Shown: positions 10,709-21,466 of the stretch, one piece after another
Numbering within the stretch: the stretch's first letter is position 1
How the letters are laid out: every line of letters begins with the position of its first letter
Origin: Ariolimax columbianus
Lineage: Eukaryota > Mollusca > Gastropoda > Stylommatophora > Arionidae
Length of the DNA stretch: 64,000 bases
Direction of reading: 5' to 3'
NCBI GenBank assembly: GCA_036924085.1
Contig: JAVGWX010000007.1
Location: 32,231,953-32,295,952, forward strand
Notes under the pieces: model-generated
What the model was told of the DNA's origin: nothing
The model's database searches: none
What the model saw: the letters and a program-made list of their open reading frames with translations, nothing else
Made by a program: the position numbers and the translations under genes

Positions 10709-10965
10709 CTAATACTTACATGGTCAGACAATTGTGCTATTCTTTTCACATAATAAGATATACTTCTTTGTTGAAGACCATACTGAAGGGTAGGGTCAAA
10801 GACAGCCATTCAAGAGGCAGACGTTTAGGCCGGTGGATAACATTAGAAGATCCACTGAAAAAAGCTTTACAGATTGTAGCATTACATGAGAAAGAGTCCA
10901 CTGGATATCCATTGCAGCCAACCTTTGGTGGGGAGATGTCCCTTGAACTGAATTGAAGACTAAAG
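10709..10965 (+). pseudogene. Possible LINE C-terminal remnant
   Basis: The plus-strand frame 10720-10956 contains TILKGRVKDSHSRGRRLGRW followed by ITLEDPLKKALQIVALHEKE. The GRxxxxxxRGRxxxRW pattern and the following helix resemble the conserved C-terminus of RTE/Jockey-type LINE proteins (GxRxRGRPRxxW). The match is short, so a chance resemblance is possible. Confidence 0.4.
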
Positions 10966-11018
10966 CTAAGACACAATATAAAGAACATTTTTTAAATTCG
11001 AAATTCTCCTAAAAATCT

Positions 11019-11085
11019 ACAATGAAATATATACACTAAAAACACTACAATGAAATATATACACTAAAAACACTACAATGAACTA
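11019..11085. repeat. Short tandem duplication, 28-29 bp
   Basis: The segment ACTACAATGAAATATATACA occurs twice in succession and a third time in truncated form (CACTACAATGAACTAG). Confidence 0.85.
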
Positions 11086-11457
11086 GACACACACAAATAA
11101 AGAAAGACTAGCCAAAACAAATGAAAACAATTCGCAATTGTCTTTAAGCACCTATACAGAACGATGACTTAAGCACCAAAAAATGTGATTTCCTACTCAA
11201 GCCAGCACCAGACTCCGCGTTTGTCTACGTTTGACAGGAGTTACAAAGATAAGACATGACTTAAGAATGCGAGCAATGAAAACTGCACTGAAACTTGATC
11301 ATGGCAGAGATGCCGACGGAGTACTACTGTTAGATTCTGGGAATAAAACAGTTTGCTTTTGTTTGGAGCGTTTCCGTGCATTGCCTTCCGCAAATAGCAC
11401 GTTTCCGTTATAATTGCATCTTTTTTCGTTATAATGAGATGTTACGTTTGGGATCAT

Positions 11458-11583
<126 letters not shown>

Positions 11584-11711
11584 CCTACGTTGCTTCTGTT
11601 CGTTATATTGTTACAAATGTTGTTTTTTTTTAAGCGGAAGGGGTTAGGATAGGAGTTCTGGCTGTTCTAGTTGTTGTTCTAGTCATAGTTGACCTGTTCT
11701 TCTAAAGGGAC

Positions 11712-12260
11712 GGATGCAGGTCCCACCAGTTCTCGAGTATGGCATCGCGGCATGGGCAACAGCAGCAAAGGCAAACTTTGATAAAATTAGCAACCTTCAA
11801 AACCAAGCCATGAGAGATAAAACAGGACGCAGGAAGTCAACGCCAATTGTAGAACTTGAAAATATTACAAATCTGCAATCCATGACCGACAAAAGAGACT
11901 GCAGAGCCAATCAGCAAGCATAGAAACTAAGAAGACTGACAGACCACCCAATGTATCAGAGACTAAATAGATTTGGAAAAGGGATACTAAAGCGGAGAAA
12001 CTTTGCAGAAATAGCCAAATCAAAGATGAGCGAAGATCCTATGAATACCCTAACAAGACCAAAGCCCATCCCTACTATATGCAAACCCACATGGAAGCAG
12101 CATATCATTCCGGAGGTGGAAGAAAATATACCAGTATTGGAAACAAGAACAGCCAGACTGAACAAGAAAGGAGAGACATAACCCGAAGGTACATAGCGCA
12201 AAACTACCCAAGCATCGACTGTAACAAACACAACACAGAATGGAGGGGGAGGGTGTGTAG
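11712..12260 (+). pseudogene. Jockey/CR1-type LINE reverse transcriptase, C-terminal remnant
   Basis: Two successive frames, 11714-11923 and 11951-12181, are separated by one in-frame stop. The first has PVLEYGIAAWATAAK and FDKISNLQNQAMR, the thumb-region motif of LINE reverse transcriptases (PVLxYGxxxW, LxxxQNxAxR). The second continues with HPMYQRLNRFGKGILKRRNF and RPKPIP. In related elements these segments follow the polymerase core. The catalytic YADD/FADD region is not present, so this is a 5'-truncated, broken copy. Confidence 0.8.
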
Positions 12261-12734
12261 CCCCACCACCAACGACACGCGATGTCCATATGTCCTGACA
12301 ATACAATCCACCCCGCAATGGTTCTCATCGCCGTACAACTTGTTTTCTTCAATGATTGTCTGCAGGTTAGGTAGCTAGAACGTTCGTACCATGTATGAAT
12401 AAGGAAAGACTGTGCTTGTGGCTGAGGAAATGCAGAGCTGCAATATTGCTATTATATGATTGGCAGTGGACATGGATCTGATATCTTTGGATAACTTAGC
12501 TGTTTTCCGATCCAAATGGAGTTGCAACCTGAAGAGTCACCCCAGGTTGAGCAAAAATAAGCTCTTGCAACACAGAGAAGTGAAAAGACAGCGCTGCAAA
12601 GCAAAGACACGTAAAACACTCAGTAAATAGTTACTATTCCTAACTCGTATCATCACATTGTCAGAAATGACTGAAACATAGCTATCTACTTATTTAAGTT
12701 TGGCAGAGATACAACGGACTGGAGTTTGTAGGAA
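12261..12734. other. Unassigned stretch
   Basis: No gene or family recognised between the LINE remnant and SINE-R. Confidence 0.4.
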
Positions 12735-13252
12735 CACTAGACCATTTAATTGCTGAAGTCGGATGTGTCGGACCGTATGATGCAAATATCGCAGTCACTT
12801 TGTAAACTACGACATACCGCATTCCCTTGTCCAGACTACATCCTCCTATCTGCAAAGTCCATTTGAGGGCTTGGTAGTGCGAGTTTGAGAACGTTCAGGG
12901 CTTGGTAGCGGGAGTTTGAGAACGTTCAGGGCTTGGTAGCGGGATTTTGAGAACGTTCAGGGCTTGGTAGCGGGAGTTTGAGAACGTTCAGAGCTTGGTA
13001 GCGGGAGTTTGAGAACGTTCAGGGCTTGGTAGCGGGAGTTTGAGAACGTTCAGGGCTTGGTAGCGGGAGTTTGAGAACGTTCAAGGCTTGATAGAGGCAG
13101 TTTGATAACGTTCAGGGAATGGTAGAGGAAGTTTGAGAACGGCCAGGGTTTGATAGAGGCAGTAGGAGAACGGTCAGGGCTTGATAGCGGGAGTTTGATA
13201 ATTTTCATGAATTGTTAGCAGGAGTTTGAGAACGAAGAAGAAGAAGAACTAG
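12735..13252 (+). mobile_element. SINE-R copy 2 carrying an internal satellite
   Basis: The plus strand starts inside SINE-R (GCTGAAGTCGGATGTGTCGG), continues with GCAGTCACTTTGTAAACTAC and CCAGACTACATCC, and reaches the 3'-terminal segment GGGCTTGGTAGCGGGAGTTT. That segment is amplified into a 31-bp array before the element ends in GAACGAAGAAGAAGAAG. Confidence 0.88.
12866..13237 (+). repeat. 31-bp satellite made from the SINE-R 3' end
   Basis: Twelve units of 31 bp (AGGGCTTGGTAGCGGGAGTT + TGAGAACGTTC). Units 1-7 are nearly identical and units 8-12 diverge progressively toward the (GAA)n tail. A single unit is present at the corresponding place in the other SINE-R copies, so the array arose inside this copy. 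Confidence 0.95.
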
Positions 13253-13264
13253 AGAATTGATCAT

Positions 13265-13739
13265 GTGCTTCTGGCACACTGACAGACGCCGGCCATAGTG
13301 AATGTGGGGCCGTTATGCTATTAACAGAGCAGCAGAATGCACTTAGGCTGGGAGGAAGTAGGACACAGTTAGTTGCGCATTGCAAGCGGTGACGGCGATA
13401 TCAGCGTACGGTTTTGTCTTCATGATGTAACTCGTCCTGTATTTGGATTAAATTAATGAAGATACTGCTCTGGTTATCAACCTCACTCTCTGGTCCCCAG
13501 TTACCTTGGACAAGTGGCAAGACATAAGTCGAGACGACTGGAGGTAGCCCAGGATGCAGTAAATTTGGTCTTACCTGCTTTGAGACCAGGGGTCGATGGA
13601 AACCCGTTAAGATTATGCAATGGAATGCACCAACAATCCTTACATAAGACTTGATGAAAGAAAAACTTTACGCAAGACTTGAAGATGTTATAGATAACAG
13701 ACGAATGAAAGACATTACAATTTGGATAGGTTACTTAAA
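13265..13739. other. Mostly unassigned; contains a SINE-D 3' piece
   Basis: Minus strand about 13430-13560 resembles the 3' part of the SINE-D copy at 28012-28245 (CCAGTCGTCTCGACTTATG, TTGCCACTTG, GAGAGTGAGG). The rest has no recognised content. Confidence 0.45.
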
Positions 13740-13880
13740 TTCCAACGTTGTTGTTTATTACCCACAATGAGTAAGTTTATTCTGTTATCCGTCGTGAAAA
13801 GGGCGTTAAGTGGCGGGTAGTAGTCGCTTTCCTGACATCCCGAGCATGTTGAATAGCTCATGGGCAGAAATGTGACCGGC
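13740..13880 (-). mobile_element. Rep-S fragment
   Basis: Contains GTTGTTGTTTATTACCCACA, GGGCGTTAAGTGGCGGGTAG and a CATGTTGAA-type end, matching the 3' part of the Rep-S copy at 38990-39415 (TGTTGAATGCCCACAAGGAG, GGACGTTAAGTGGTGGG). The (CAA)n tail, TTG-type on plus, is short. Confidence 0.6.
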
Positions 13881-14164
13881 ACTAAAAAATGGTAATGAAG
13901 GATTTCTAATGGACATAAGTTGTCCATCAATTGGTGTTTGAAAACAGCATGGATCTACACAAAAAGGATCCACAACGAAGCATGGATATCACCAGACCAC
14001 AAAGAGAAAACTAAATTAACTATAAATGTATAAATAATAAATTCAAATCATGACAATAGGAAACAAGTCTAAAGATGAAGAGGCGGGGCAATATCCCACA
14101 ATATACTGTTAGTCAAAAAAAAGATGAAACTGAAACTGTAATGTCAATTGGTCGAAATCCTTCA

Positions 14165-14400
14165 GCTATTTGAAACAGAATCACCGATTTCTGATCAACT
14201 CTGGACGGATTCCGTATCACACCAGCTATGTTTTCAACGGTCTGCTGAGGAAACTATGAGTCAGAGGATAATGAAATTGTGCAAACTTGACGGTTGGTAT
14301 CTGCTGATTACATCAGAAGTGACATCATCATGCGCGTCGTACGTATGTTCACTTGGTGCAGTTAAGTTCCAGTTGACCACGCCTCGTATAAACATCCATT
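14165..14400 (-). mobile_element. Rep-T copy 1
   Basis: On the minus strand: TTAACTGCACCAAGTGAAC, AGATACCAACCGTCAAG, ATTATCCTCTGACTCATAG and GGTGTGATACGGAATCCG in order. The same order occurs on the plus strand at 15868-15984 and 16253-16345, where it is interrupted by a LINE insertion. Family unknown; no coding features. Confidence 0.65.
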
Positions 14401-15470
14401 TGTGGCAGTCTTTTTGGGGGGGTTTTTGTTTCACTGAAACGAATACTTTATTCCCCGACAACAGACATAACTGCAAAGATATTGAATTATGTAACGTTGT
14501 TACCTGGAATAAAGTCAACACAAGTATCGATAGCCAGCAGTAGATAAATAAGTTAGAAATATCAATCAATCTCAGACATGCCATCTCATGGAAAAAATAC
14601 AAATGTGGAGATGTGATAAACATTTCCTGCTCAGGTACTCTCCGATTTCGAGAATGTGCTCAGCGTTTTTGATTACTTTTAGTATCACTCGGTGAAATGC
14701 CTCCATTCTAACGCGTTGGTAGAAAAATGTCCCGCTCCATTCGCCGAACTACGTTAGGGTTCTTGTGCTGATCTTCTGGAATTCGAGTCATTAACTTGGT
14801 TTATTCATGTTCTGAATTTCACGTATTGTTTCTAGAGCTTTATTACAAATTCTAATGGATGCGCAATACTCACCAGCCCTTCGCTTTTTGTGAATATCGT
14901 GTTGGCAATGTCGTACATTTTAAAGTCTTCTATATCTGATAGTTTATTGCAAACTATATCAAGAATTGGTTCAACAATTCAGCAGTTTTTTTTTTCTCTC
15001 AATCATTGTAAAAACAAAATGCTTTAGTTCCAAATTGCTTCTGGACTTGGCATAATTGTCATAATTGAACTTCGTTTCTGGAACACTCGGCATCGAATTT
15101 CAGTGACATCTCATTATTTGTATGGAAATTGACTCCATTTGTAACCACATTCCTTGGGTTTGTTCTGCGGCTGTTGAATCTTCGTTTTTGGTGCGTTTGA
15201 AGAAATAACAGAGGATTGCTTAGCTGGGCTCTGGGTTTTATTTGTGTTTACTCAATATTTGTTGGTGTTTCCTTTCTACTGCTTACGACGAATCTGGTCA
15301 GCTTTTTGAGTTGATCGCTCGACATAAAGCCTTCTCCGGAACACTTGATGCGCTCTTAAACATGGTTCTGTAACTAAGTAACGGCGGTGTTATAATAATC
15401 CCAACGGCGAGTAAGAAAGTAACATGTCTAGCATTTAAAATACAGCATTCGCAGATGATACCATCAAACT
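14401..15470. other. Unassigned stretch with coding-like but broken minus-strand segments
   Basis: On the minus strand around 14880-15160, short frames are joined across stops (for example GVNFHTNNEMSLKFDAECSR and DIEDFKMYDIANTIFTKSEG). The composition is protein-like rather than low-complexity, but I cannot assign a family. It could be the 5' part of a decayed transposon. Confidence 0.3.
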
Positions 15471-15477
15471 ATCATTC

Positions 15478-15665
15478 GACTTTTTCCCATTGCTGGAGTA
15501 GTCGAGGGGTTTTTAGGCTGAGGACTACAGGCCGCGTCGCCACTGGTGTCACCGCGTCGTGTGTATTTTAGCCCTAGAAAAAACAACATATGCCATACCG
15601 GAGATTTGAACCCCTGCCATCCATGTCGGCAGGCAAACATCGAAACCATTCGGTCACGCGCTCCT
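15478..15665 (-). mobile_element. SINE-E (tRNA-derived SINE)
   Basis: Read on the minus strand, the element starts GACAGAGGAGCGCGTGACCG, has a box-A-like TGACCGAATGG and a box-B-like GGGGTTCAAATCTCC about 45 bp later, then a body with GCTAAAATACACACGACGCG and CCTCGACTACTCCAGC. The spacing fits a tRNA-derived pol III promoter. Only one copy is seen. It could be a decayed tRNA gene, but the ~110 bp body after the head argues for a SINE. Confidence 0.6.
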
Positions 15666-15734
15666 CTGTCTAACATTACTGTGGTGAAAAATAAGCCGTT
15701 TATAATGAACATCTTCAGCAAAGAGCAAGTCATG

Positions 15735-15865
15735 CTGAGGGAGAGGTAGACACCCTCACATATTTGTGCAGCACCATTGATCCTTCAATGGGCACAGATG
15801 TAACGGAATTAATTAAAAAGGCATGGAAAACCTTTCTGTTACTGAATAATGTATGTATAAGACGT
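15735..15865 (+). pseudogene. LINE reverse transcriptase fragment
   Basis: The frame reads AEGEVDTLTYLCSTIDPSMG then TDVTELIKKAWKTFLLLNNV. This matches the conserved LINE segment (VxxFxYLGSxIxxxGxxxxxIxxRIxKAxxAFxxL) downstream of the polymerase core of RTE-like elements. It is short and isolated. Confidence 0.6.
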
Positions 15866-15970
15866 GTTCAAATGAAATCGGACCTAACTGCACCAAGCGA
15901 ACCCACGTACGTTACTTCTAGTAGATACATTACATACCAACCGTCACGTTTACAAAATTGCATTATCCTC

Positions 15971-15984
15971 CGACTCATAGTTTC
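15971..15984. repeat. Target-site duplication, left copy
   Basis: CGACTCATAGTTTC, identical to 16253-16266. It flanks the Jockey-like LINE fragment and marks the insertion site in Rep-T. Confidence 0.85.
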
Positions 15985-16252
15985 TTCTTCCTCTTCTTCT
16001 TCGTACCCTGTCAGTCGTCAACCTGTATTTGTTCGAAGAAAGCAGCGGTAATCCTGAGGCTGTCCACACTGCCTTAGAGCTTGTCTAGTGTTGCCACTGG
16101 TGATGGCCACATGTGCTTTCTCTGTGCTTATCGGGCAGTTTTGCAGCATATGTTCAGCGGTCATTTTCCCTGTACCACAAGTGCATTCGTCAGTGCCACC
16201 TATCTTCAGTTTATTGAATCGGTGGTACCTCAGTCTGTTGTGGCCTGTGCGG
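15985..16252 (-). mobile_element. 5'-truncated Jockey-like LINE with (GAA)n tail and 14-bp TSD
   Basis: On the minus strand it encodes the C-terminus of a Jockey/I-type LINE protein: RTGHNRLRYHRFNKLKIGGT followed by a CxC-x8-H-x4-C zinc-binding motif (CTCGTGKMTAEHMLQNCP) and a terminal segment to FLRTNTG-stop. After the stop come about 20 bp and then (GAAGAA)n at 15985-16004. Its boundaries coincide with the 14-bp duplication at 15971-15984 and 16253-16266. The open frame and intact TSD point to a recent, truncated insertion. Confidence 0.88.
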
Positions 16253-16266
16253 CGACTCATAGTTTC
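16253..16266. repeat. Target-site duplication, right copy
   Basis: CGACTCATAGTTTC, identical to 15971-15984. See the LINE between them. Confidence 0.85.
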
Positions 16267-16344
16267 AACCGCAGACTGTTGAAAAAATGGCGTGTGTGAT
16301 ACGGAATCCGTTCAGAGTTGATCAGCGAGCGGTGATTTGGTTTC

Positions 16345-16660
16345 TAACAGCGGTGATCCTGGATAACAGGCTGCAACAGAGCAGACTGGCTTAGAAAAAG
16401 TGACAAAACAGGTAAGGTAACCCGCTACTCAAAAATTCATGCTGAAGTCCGATGCGTCTTACCGAAAGGTGAAAATATCACCGCCATGCTGTAACAATAT
16501 GACACAACACATTAAGTTCTTTGGAGAATATCCTGCTACTTTCAAAACACTGTTCATGGCTTGGTAGCGGGAGATTGAGAATGAACGAAGAGGAAGAAGA
16601 AAAAGAAGAAGAGGAAGAAGAAGAAGAAAAATAAGACGAAGAAGACGACGAAGAATAAGA
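16345..16660 (+). mobile_element. SINE-R copy 3 with GAA-rich tail
   Basis: The plus strand runs GTGATCCTGGATAACAGGCT, GCAACAGAGCAGACTGGC, GCTGAAGTCCGATGCG, a diverged middle, then GGCTTGGTAGCGGGAG and GAATGAACGAAGAGGAAG followed by about 70 bp of GAA/GAC triplets. The 5' end is replaced by Rep-T. Confidence 0.85.
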
Positions 16661-18335
16661 AGGTCAAGAAAACCAATACTCCACTGGGAACTAAAATGGT
16701 ATATATTAATTATCTAGTTAGCACATGACTGACTGCATGATGATGCGTTCTTGTAGTAGTAGTGATGGAGAACCTGTAGACATTAGTTGTGATATAGGTT
16801 TACAATCCCAGCCTACTACATTTGAAGCACTACGCGAGTGTCGCGCTCGGCCTGACGGACCCGACATGTTGTCGGTGGTTTCATAACAAGGCCACATCTT
16901 TCAAACCGAACCAGCAGTAAATTGGTACCTGACGAAGTCAATGGAACATGTCAGGGCCGCAGCAGGAGGTACAGAGTTCGTGCGCTGTCGCCGGCCCTTT
17001 CAACAATGAGGGTGACAGACCGTGCCCGTAGCTGGGTCGCCTACATATGCGGTGGCCAGATGGACTATTCAACGACCTAGTCGGGCATTGGTACAGCACT
17101 GCAAAGATCGGGACGGATACATCATATTTTTGTCATTCTGGCATACGGCACACCTGCTGGACTGACACCGAGGATAATGTGCATATAAGAGTATATAATA
17201 TAAGAGCATATAAGATGACGCCCCCGTGCAAAGCAGTCAGTTCAATGAGTCATTTTCCCTTGTAGTTGTTACTTTCCTAGAAGATTTTTGGATGACCGTT
17301 TTTTTTTATGTTGTTGTCTTTTCAACATGTGTCCTAGGAGATTATTGTATCCCAATCGTATCCAACCTAAAATCAACAAAGTCCGTACAGATTTTCCCCG
17401 TAAGGAGCCGTATCGAGAGATGGCACGAGTTCTTTCAAGACCCAGAGATCGAGTTTTGCGAGTAAGCTGCCCCCGGACGTCATCTACCATGCACAACATG
17501 GAAGGTACTCAAAATACTCTGAACTGGTGCATCACGGTGCAAGAGGAACATCAAGAGATTATGATACACAGACTATGACACACGTGATTGTAGGCAGACC
17601 ATTTGACGACCTGCGCTAACCTTCAGGAAACGTCGATCCATGTTGCTGAAAACATGTGTTCATTTGTCTTCCCATCATGCAATAATTATGTTCACTAAGT
17701 TCATATCCCGCTTACATACGTCTTTCAGTCTCGGATGCGGTTAGCCAACTGTTTTATTGTCAAATGCCAGCTATTAAAAGAGAATGATACTGGAAATGAG
17801 CCTGCCTTCCATCCGTCTTACATGATTCAGTCTTAATAATCGTATCTGTCATAAGAGTATGTTCATTATTTGTAACTAAAAATACCACAACCAATCTGCA
17901 GTCTTTCACCATCAGATATATCCATCTAAAACGCCTCATTCGTTTGCCCCAAATATAACAACACACACATAGAAAGAAAATACACGGCAATTGATACAGC
18001 TGGAGGCCGAGTAGAGAAAATGAAACAAGTTTTCTGAAATAAGAGTGAGAAAATCAGACGATGTGTGATGTATTGGAAGCAGCTGGCGAAGAAACGTTCG
18101 CGGAAGTTAACATGTCCAATAAAGAATAATAGAATACATGATCAGAGTAGCTATAGTCTTACAAGGTGAGCTCAAGAAGTCGGTACAATATTGAAAATAG
18201 GTCTTCAGAATGCACAACACACAATTGGCAAGCGGGCGGGTAGGTATTTTCCTTAGCCGGCAAGAGCTCAACATAATTTTGACCTTGCACATTGAGCCAC
18301 TCGACAAATGTGTGAAAGGATATTGCTCTTCAACA
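16661..18335. other. Unassigned 1.7-kb stretch
   Basis: No recognisable gene or repeat. Plus-strand frames at 17047-17578 and the minus-strand frame at 17269-17499 overlap each other and have no family features. Confidence 0.4.
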
Positions 18336-18339
18336 GGAC

Positions 18340-18800
18340 CATGATTTCAAATATTTGGGCAGTATTTTTTTCCTCACACGGTAGGATCAACAGGAAAATC
18401 GAAACTAAGTGACAGAAAGCATATGGGGTGAAAGGTCAGCTGTCGCCATTGCTTAGGTATACGGGCATTAGTTTGGCAACAAAGCAACAGCAGTGTCAAA
18501 CATGGCCTTTGTCCAAAGCGTGTGTGAGCAGATTTTTGACGTTTGAAATGAAGTGTTGCAGGAAAGTCATCGGTGTTACCAGGAGAGACAGAATGTAAAA
18601 CGGTAACATTTGAACTATGGTCGGCACTACGTCTTGTTCAGAGTACATTTACAGGCACAACCTACGTTGGTTTGGTCCATCTCATGAGAATGAAACCTCA
18701 TCAACATCCACTGATGGCTTACATTCATAGGCGTCTCAGTCTTTGCAGACCTTGCTCGTGGCACCGTAGCCTCTCAGAGTGCAAGTCTGGGCGCTAAATA
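18340..18800 (+). pseudogene. RTE-like LINE C-terminal remnant
   Basis: Plus-strand pieces in several frames align in order with LINE C-termini: HDFKYLGSIF (the FxYLGS segment), then FLTFEMKCCRKVIGVTRRDRM (the EMxCLRKxLGxTRxDRxRN block), then LRWFG and HLMRMKPHQHPL (the LRWFGHLxRM block). Frameshifts separate the pieces. It is a decayed copy without the catalytic core. Confidence 0.65.
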
Positions 18801-19483
18801 TGGAGAACCTGTGCTGCCCAAACTGCAAGATCTCCGTCTCGTGTAATCCCTCGCTGGTGTAATCCAGATGCAAAGCATGGCAATTTGGCACCAGCTCAGC
18901 CGCAGGAGCTGCCGGAATGAGTTGGCAATGTTGAAACCACCCACTTTAAGTGCTACCACCCCGGATTGTCTAACTGTGTTTAGTTCGTAGCCCTACCCTC
19001 TTCTGAGGTTTCCACAAGGCAGTGGAGTCGTTCCCGTTGATGCTAGCTACTCGTGACATTCGGTGATACTTGTGGGTTACAATGCTAATGAATTTGGCAG
19101 CACACCAAAGGGGCGACTACAAGGCAAGTAGATCGATGATTTAAGTATAAGTATCCAACGACACAGTCATACATTGACCAGCGCAACGTACTTGGCACAT
19201 AATAGACGATTTAAAATCTCCACGTCGGAAATCGGCATAAGTGGAAAGAAGACGAATTAACATTAGGTTTGTAAATCAAGCTGAGAATCCGTAACCACAC
19301 GCTCCCTCAATAAGATAGAAATATGTTAGAGAGCATAAGTGACTCCACAAGAAACGACTGTAACTGGCTGATTGATATGCATTGTGCCAAGTGTGTATCG
19401 CGAGGGCCCCCTTATTGAGTATGAGAGATAGTGACCTGTAAAAGGGACCAATGACCATCACCGTTGATGATTATTTGAAGAAC
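18801..19483. other. Unassigned stretch
   Basis: No recognisable gene or repeat family. Confidence 0.4.
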
Positions 19484-19702
19484 AACATCCAGTACCACTT
19501 ATTGACTTGGTCAAACAAAACAGCAACTTCCAGTACCACTTGTTGACTTGGTCAAACAAAACAGCAACATCCAGTACCACTTGTTGACTTGGTCAAACAA
19601 AACAGCAACATCCAGTACCACTTGTTGACTTGGTCAAACAAAACAGCAACTTCCAGTACCACTTGTTGACTTGGTCAAACAAAACAGCAACTTCCAGTAC
19701 AA
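19484..19702. repeat. 41-bp minisatellite
   Basis: Five units of exactly 41 bp (AACATCCAGTACCACTTGTT + GACTTGGTCAAACAAAACAGC) plus a partial sixth. Units differ mainly at AACATCC/AACTTCC. No source element was identified. Confidence 0.95.
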
Positions 19703-19833
19703 GAATTAAGATGGAAGCAGTGACTGCGGATACGAAACAGGCCTGTGGGACCACTTTAACAGGGGCAGTCCTCGTGTGAGACTCGCAATCCCTAAATTGT
19801 AAGGCACAGAAGCGCTAATTAAGGCATGGGTGG

Positions 19834-20215
19834 ATGGCAGTTATTGAGGCATCAACCATGAAGGAACTGATGTGGATCAAGTGTCCTGGTGATTCTGGGG
19901 TTCAGGGCAATGGAAGAGCTGGCATCCCAGCGTCAAAGGCACCAATTACGGATACATTACATATGGATGAGGGTGAACTTTTGGAGTCTATCAGTGATAG
20001 ATTGTCAGATGATATCACTGCAAACAATGAATCAGCAATTCACATAATGCAGATCTTTGATATCGCACGAGGTTTAAGTGGACTTGGTCGTGGGAGAGGA
20101 CGGAAAAAAGTGTGTACAACCAACGAGCTGCAGGAACCAACAGTATCCACAGCCTTCGCAATTTACTGAGAGAGCCTGAACACCTATTGGTATGTCCGAG
20201 TGCAGTGATGTCTAT
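19834..20215 (+). pseudogene. LINE RNase H domain remnant
   Basis: The frame starting at 19834 reads WIKCPGDSGVQGNGRAGIPA and APITDTL, matching the RNase H segment of Jockey/I-type LINEs (CPGHxGVxGNxxADxLA); the conserved histidine and aspartate are replaced by D and G. It continues with ARGLSGLGRGRGRKK, and after a frame change near 20110 with VYNQRAAGTNS and NLLREPEHLLVCPSAVM, matching the segment that follows RNase H in these proteins. It is non-functional. Confidence 0.65.
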
Positions 20216-20611
20216 TCCTAGGAACATAATAGATGACCATCCGTTGTTTGATTTCCAAACTTCTCTTAAAAAATGGTTAATATATTCAAATCGTAGACTG
20301 AACATGTTGCTTTTGACAGCACATAATGGTTGGTCAGCGAATTCATTGAATCTTCATTACACATGATGTGTAGTAGTAGCTACCTTAAGTCATAATGGAC
20401 TGTAGGATGATACGACTTGGAATGGTAAACAAAATTAATTTACTTAGCTGTTCTTGTTTTCATTCTGCTTACTGCTAGTCTTTTCACTCATCTGTCTTGC
20501 AAATGTTTCTCTTCACCAAGCGTGATATGGCCCTTGAGTGTGCATCTCCAACTGGATCGATCTGCAGTTTCGCCTTCCCAGGATATCAGACTAATGTCCA
20601 GAGCAGTCTTA
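20216..20611. other. Unassigned stretch
   Basis: No recognisable feature between the RNase H remnant and the end of the CR1-like LINE. Confidence 0.4.
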
Positions 20612-21450
20612 ACTTAACTTAACGTTTATATAATGGTTTATAAGACTTATCAGAGTCTGTAGACAAGCAGTTACATTTGCATTACCCTATTTTAAAAGCT
20701 ATGCACAACCAATCTTTTCTTACATGCATTAACTGTTTCCGCCTCGATCACCTCCTGGGTTAATGCATTCTAAGCATTCACCACTCTTTGACCAAAAAGT
20801 CTTTCCTAATATCCAATCTGAACCTTTCTTTAGCTAATGTGTATCTGTGCCCTCTTGTTCTCGTTGACGGTTGTATTTTGAGAAAAAAAACTTGTTATAA
20901 TCTAATTTAACCTTTCCTGTAATTTTCTTATAAACCTGTATTAAGTCACCCCGAATTCTTCGCTTTTCTAGACACTGTAGGCCGGTTTTTCTGAGTCTAT
21001 CCTCGTAACTGTAATTCTGGAATCTCACTGTTAGTTGTGTCGCTCTTCTTTGTATCCTTTCCAGCATGTTTATATCTCCTCTACGATAAGGACTCCACAC
21101 CTGCACACAGTACTCCAATCTAGGTCTAACTTACGCGTTATACTGTTAGACAATCATCTCCTTACTTCTACGTTTAATATTTTTTATATCATACCTAACA
21201 TTTCATTTGCCTTACTCACTGCTACCTGGACTTGCTCATTCTTTTTTCCGGTATGCTCTATAACAACCCTTAGGTCATTTTCCTTATCTATCTTTCTAAT
21301 ATTATTCTCGCCTATTCTGTAATTATGTTCCATATTGAATCCTCCCATTTCAATGACTGTACATTTATCTATATTAAACTCCATTTGCAATTTCCAAGGC
21401 CATTCAGTAATTTGATCTAAAGCCGATGTTATATCAAGCTTAGACCAATC
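20612..21450 (-). mobile_element. CR1-like LINE, 3' part (copy C1)
   Basis: Minus-strand frames 21184-21390 and 20834-21118 encode successive parts of a CR1-type reverse transcriptase: LQMEFNIDKCTVIEMGG, DLRVVIEHTGKK and QVAVSKANEMLGMI, then LEYC-type MEYCVQVWSPYRRGDINMLE, RIQRRATQLTV and NYSYEDRLRKTGLQCLEKRR. The 3' end reads AAACCATTATATAAACG followed by (TTAAG)n at 20612-20630, and corresponds to the ends of copies C2-C4. The catalytic core is missing and frameshifts separate the frames. Confidence 0.9.
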
Positions 21451-21466
21451 GTTGAACCTAAACTAT

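Larger units (their letters stand above)
15868..16345 (+). mobile_element. Rep-T copy 2, split by a LINE insertion
   Basis: Rep-T blocks CCTAACTGCACCAAGCGAAC, ACCAACCGTCACG and TATCCTCCGACTCATAG at 15868-15984 continue at 16253 with CGACTCATAGTTTC and GTGTGATACGGAATCCG. The intervening 268 bp is a LINE flanked by a 14-bp duplication of Rep-T sequence. SINE-R copy 3 follows directly. Confidence 0.72.
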
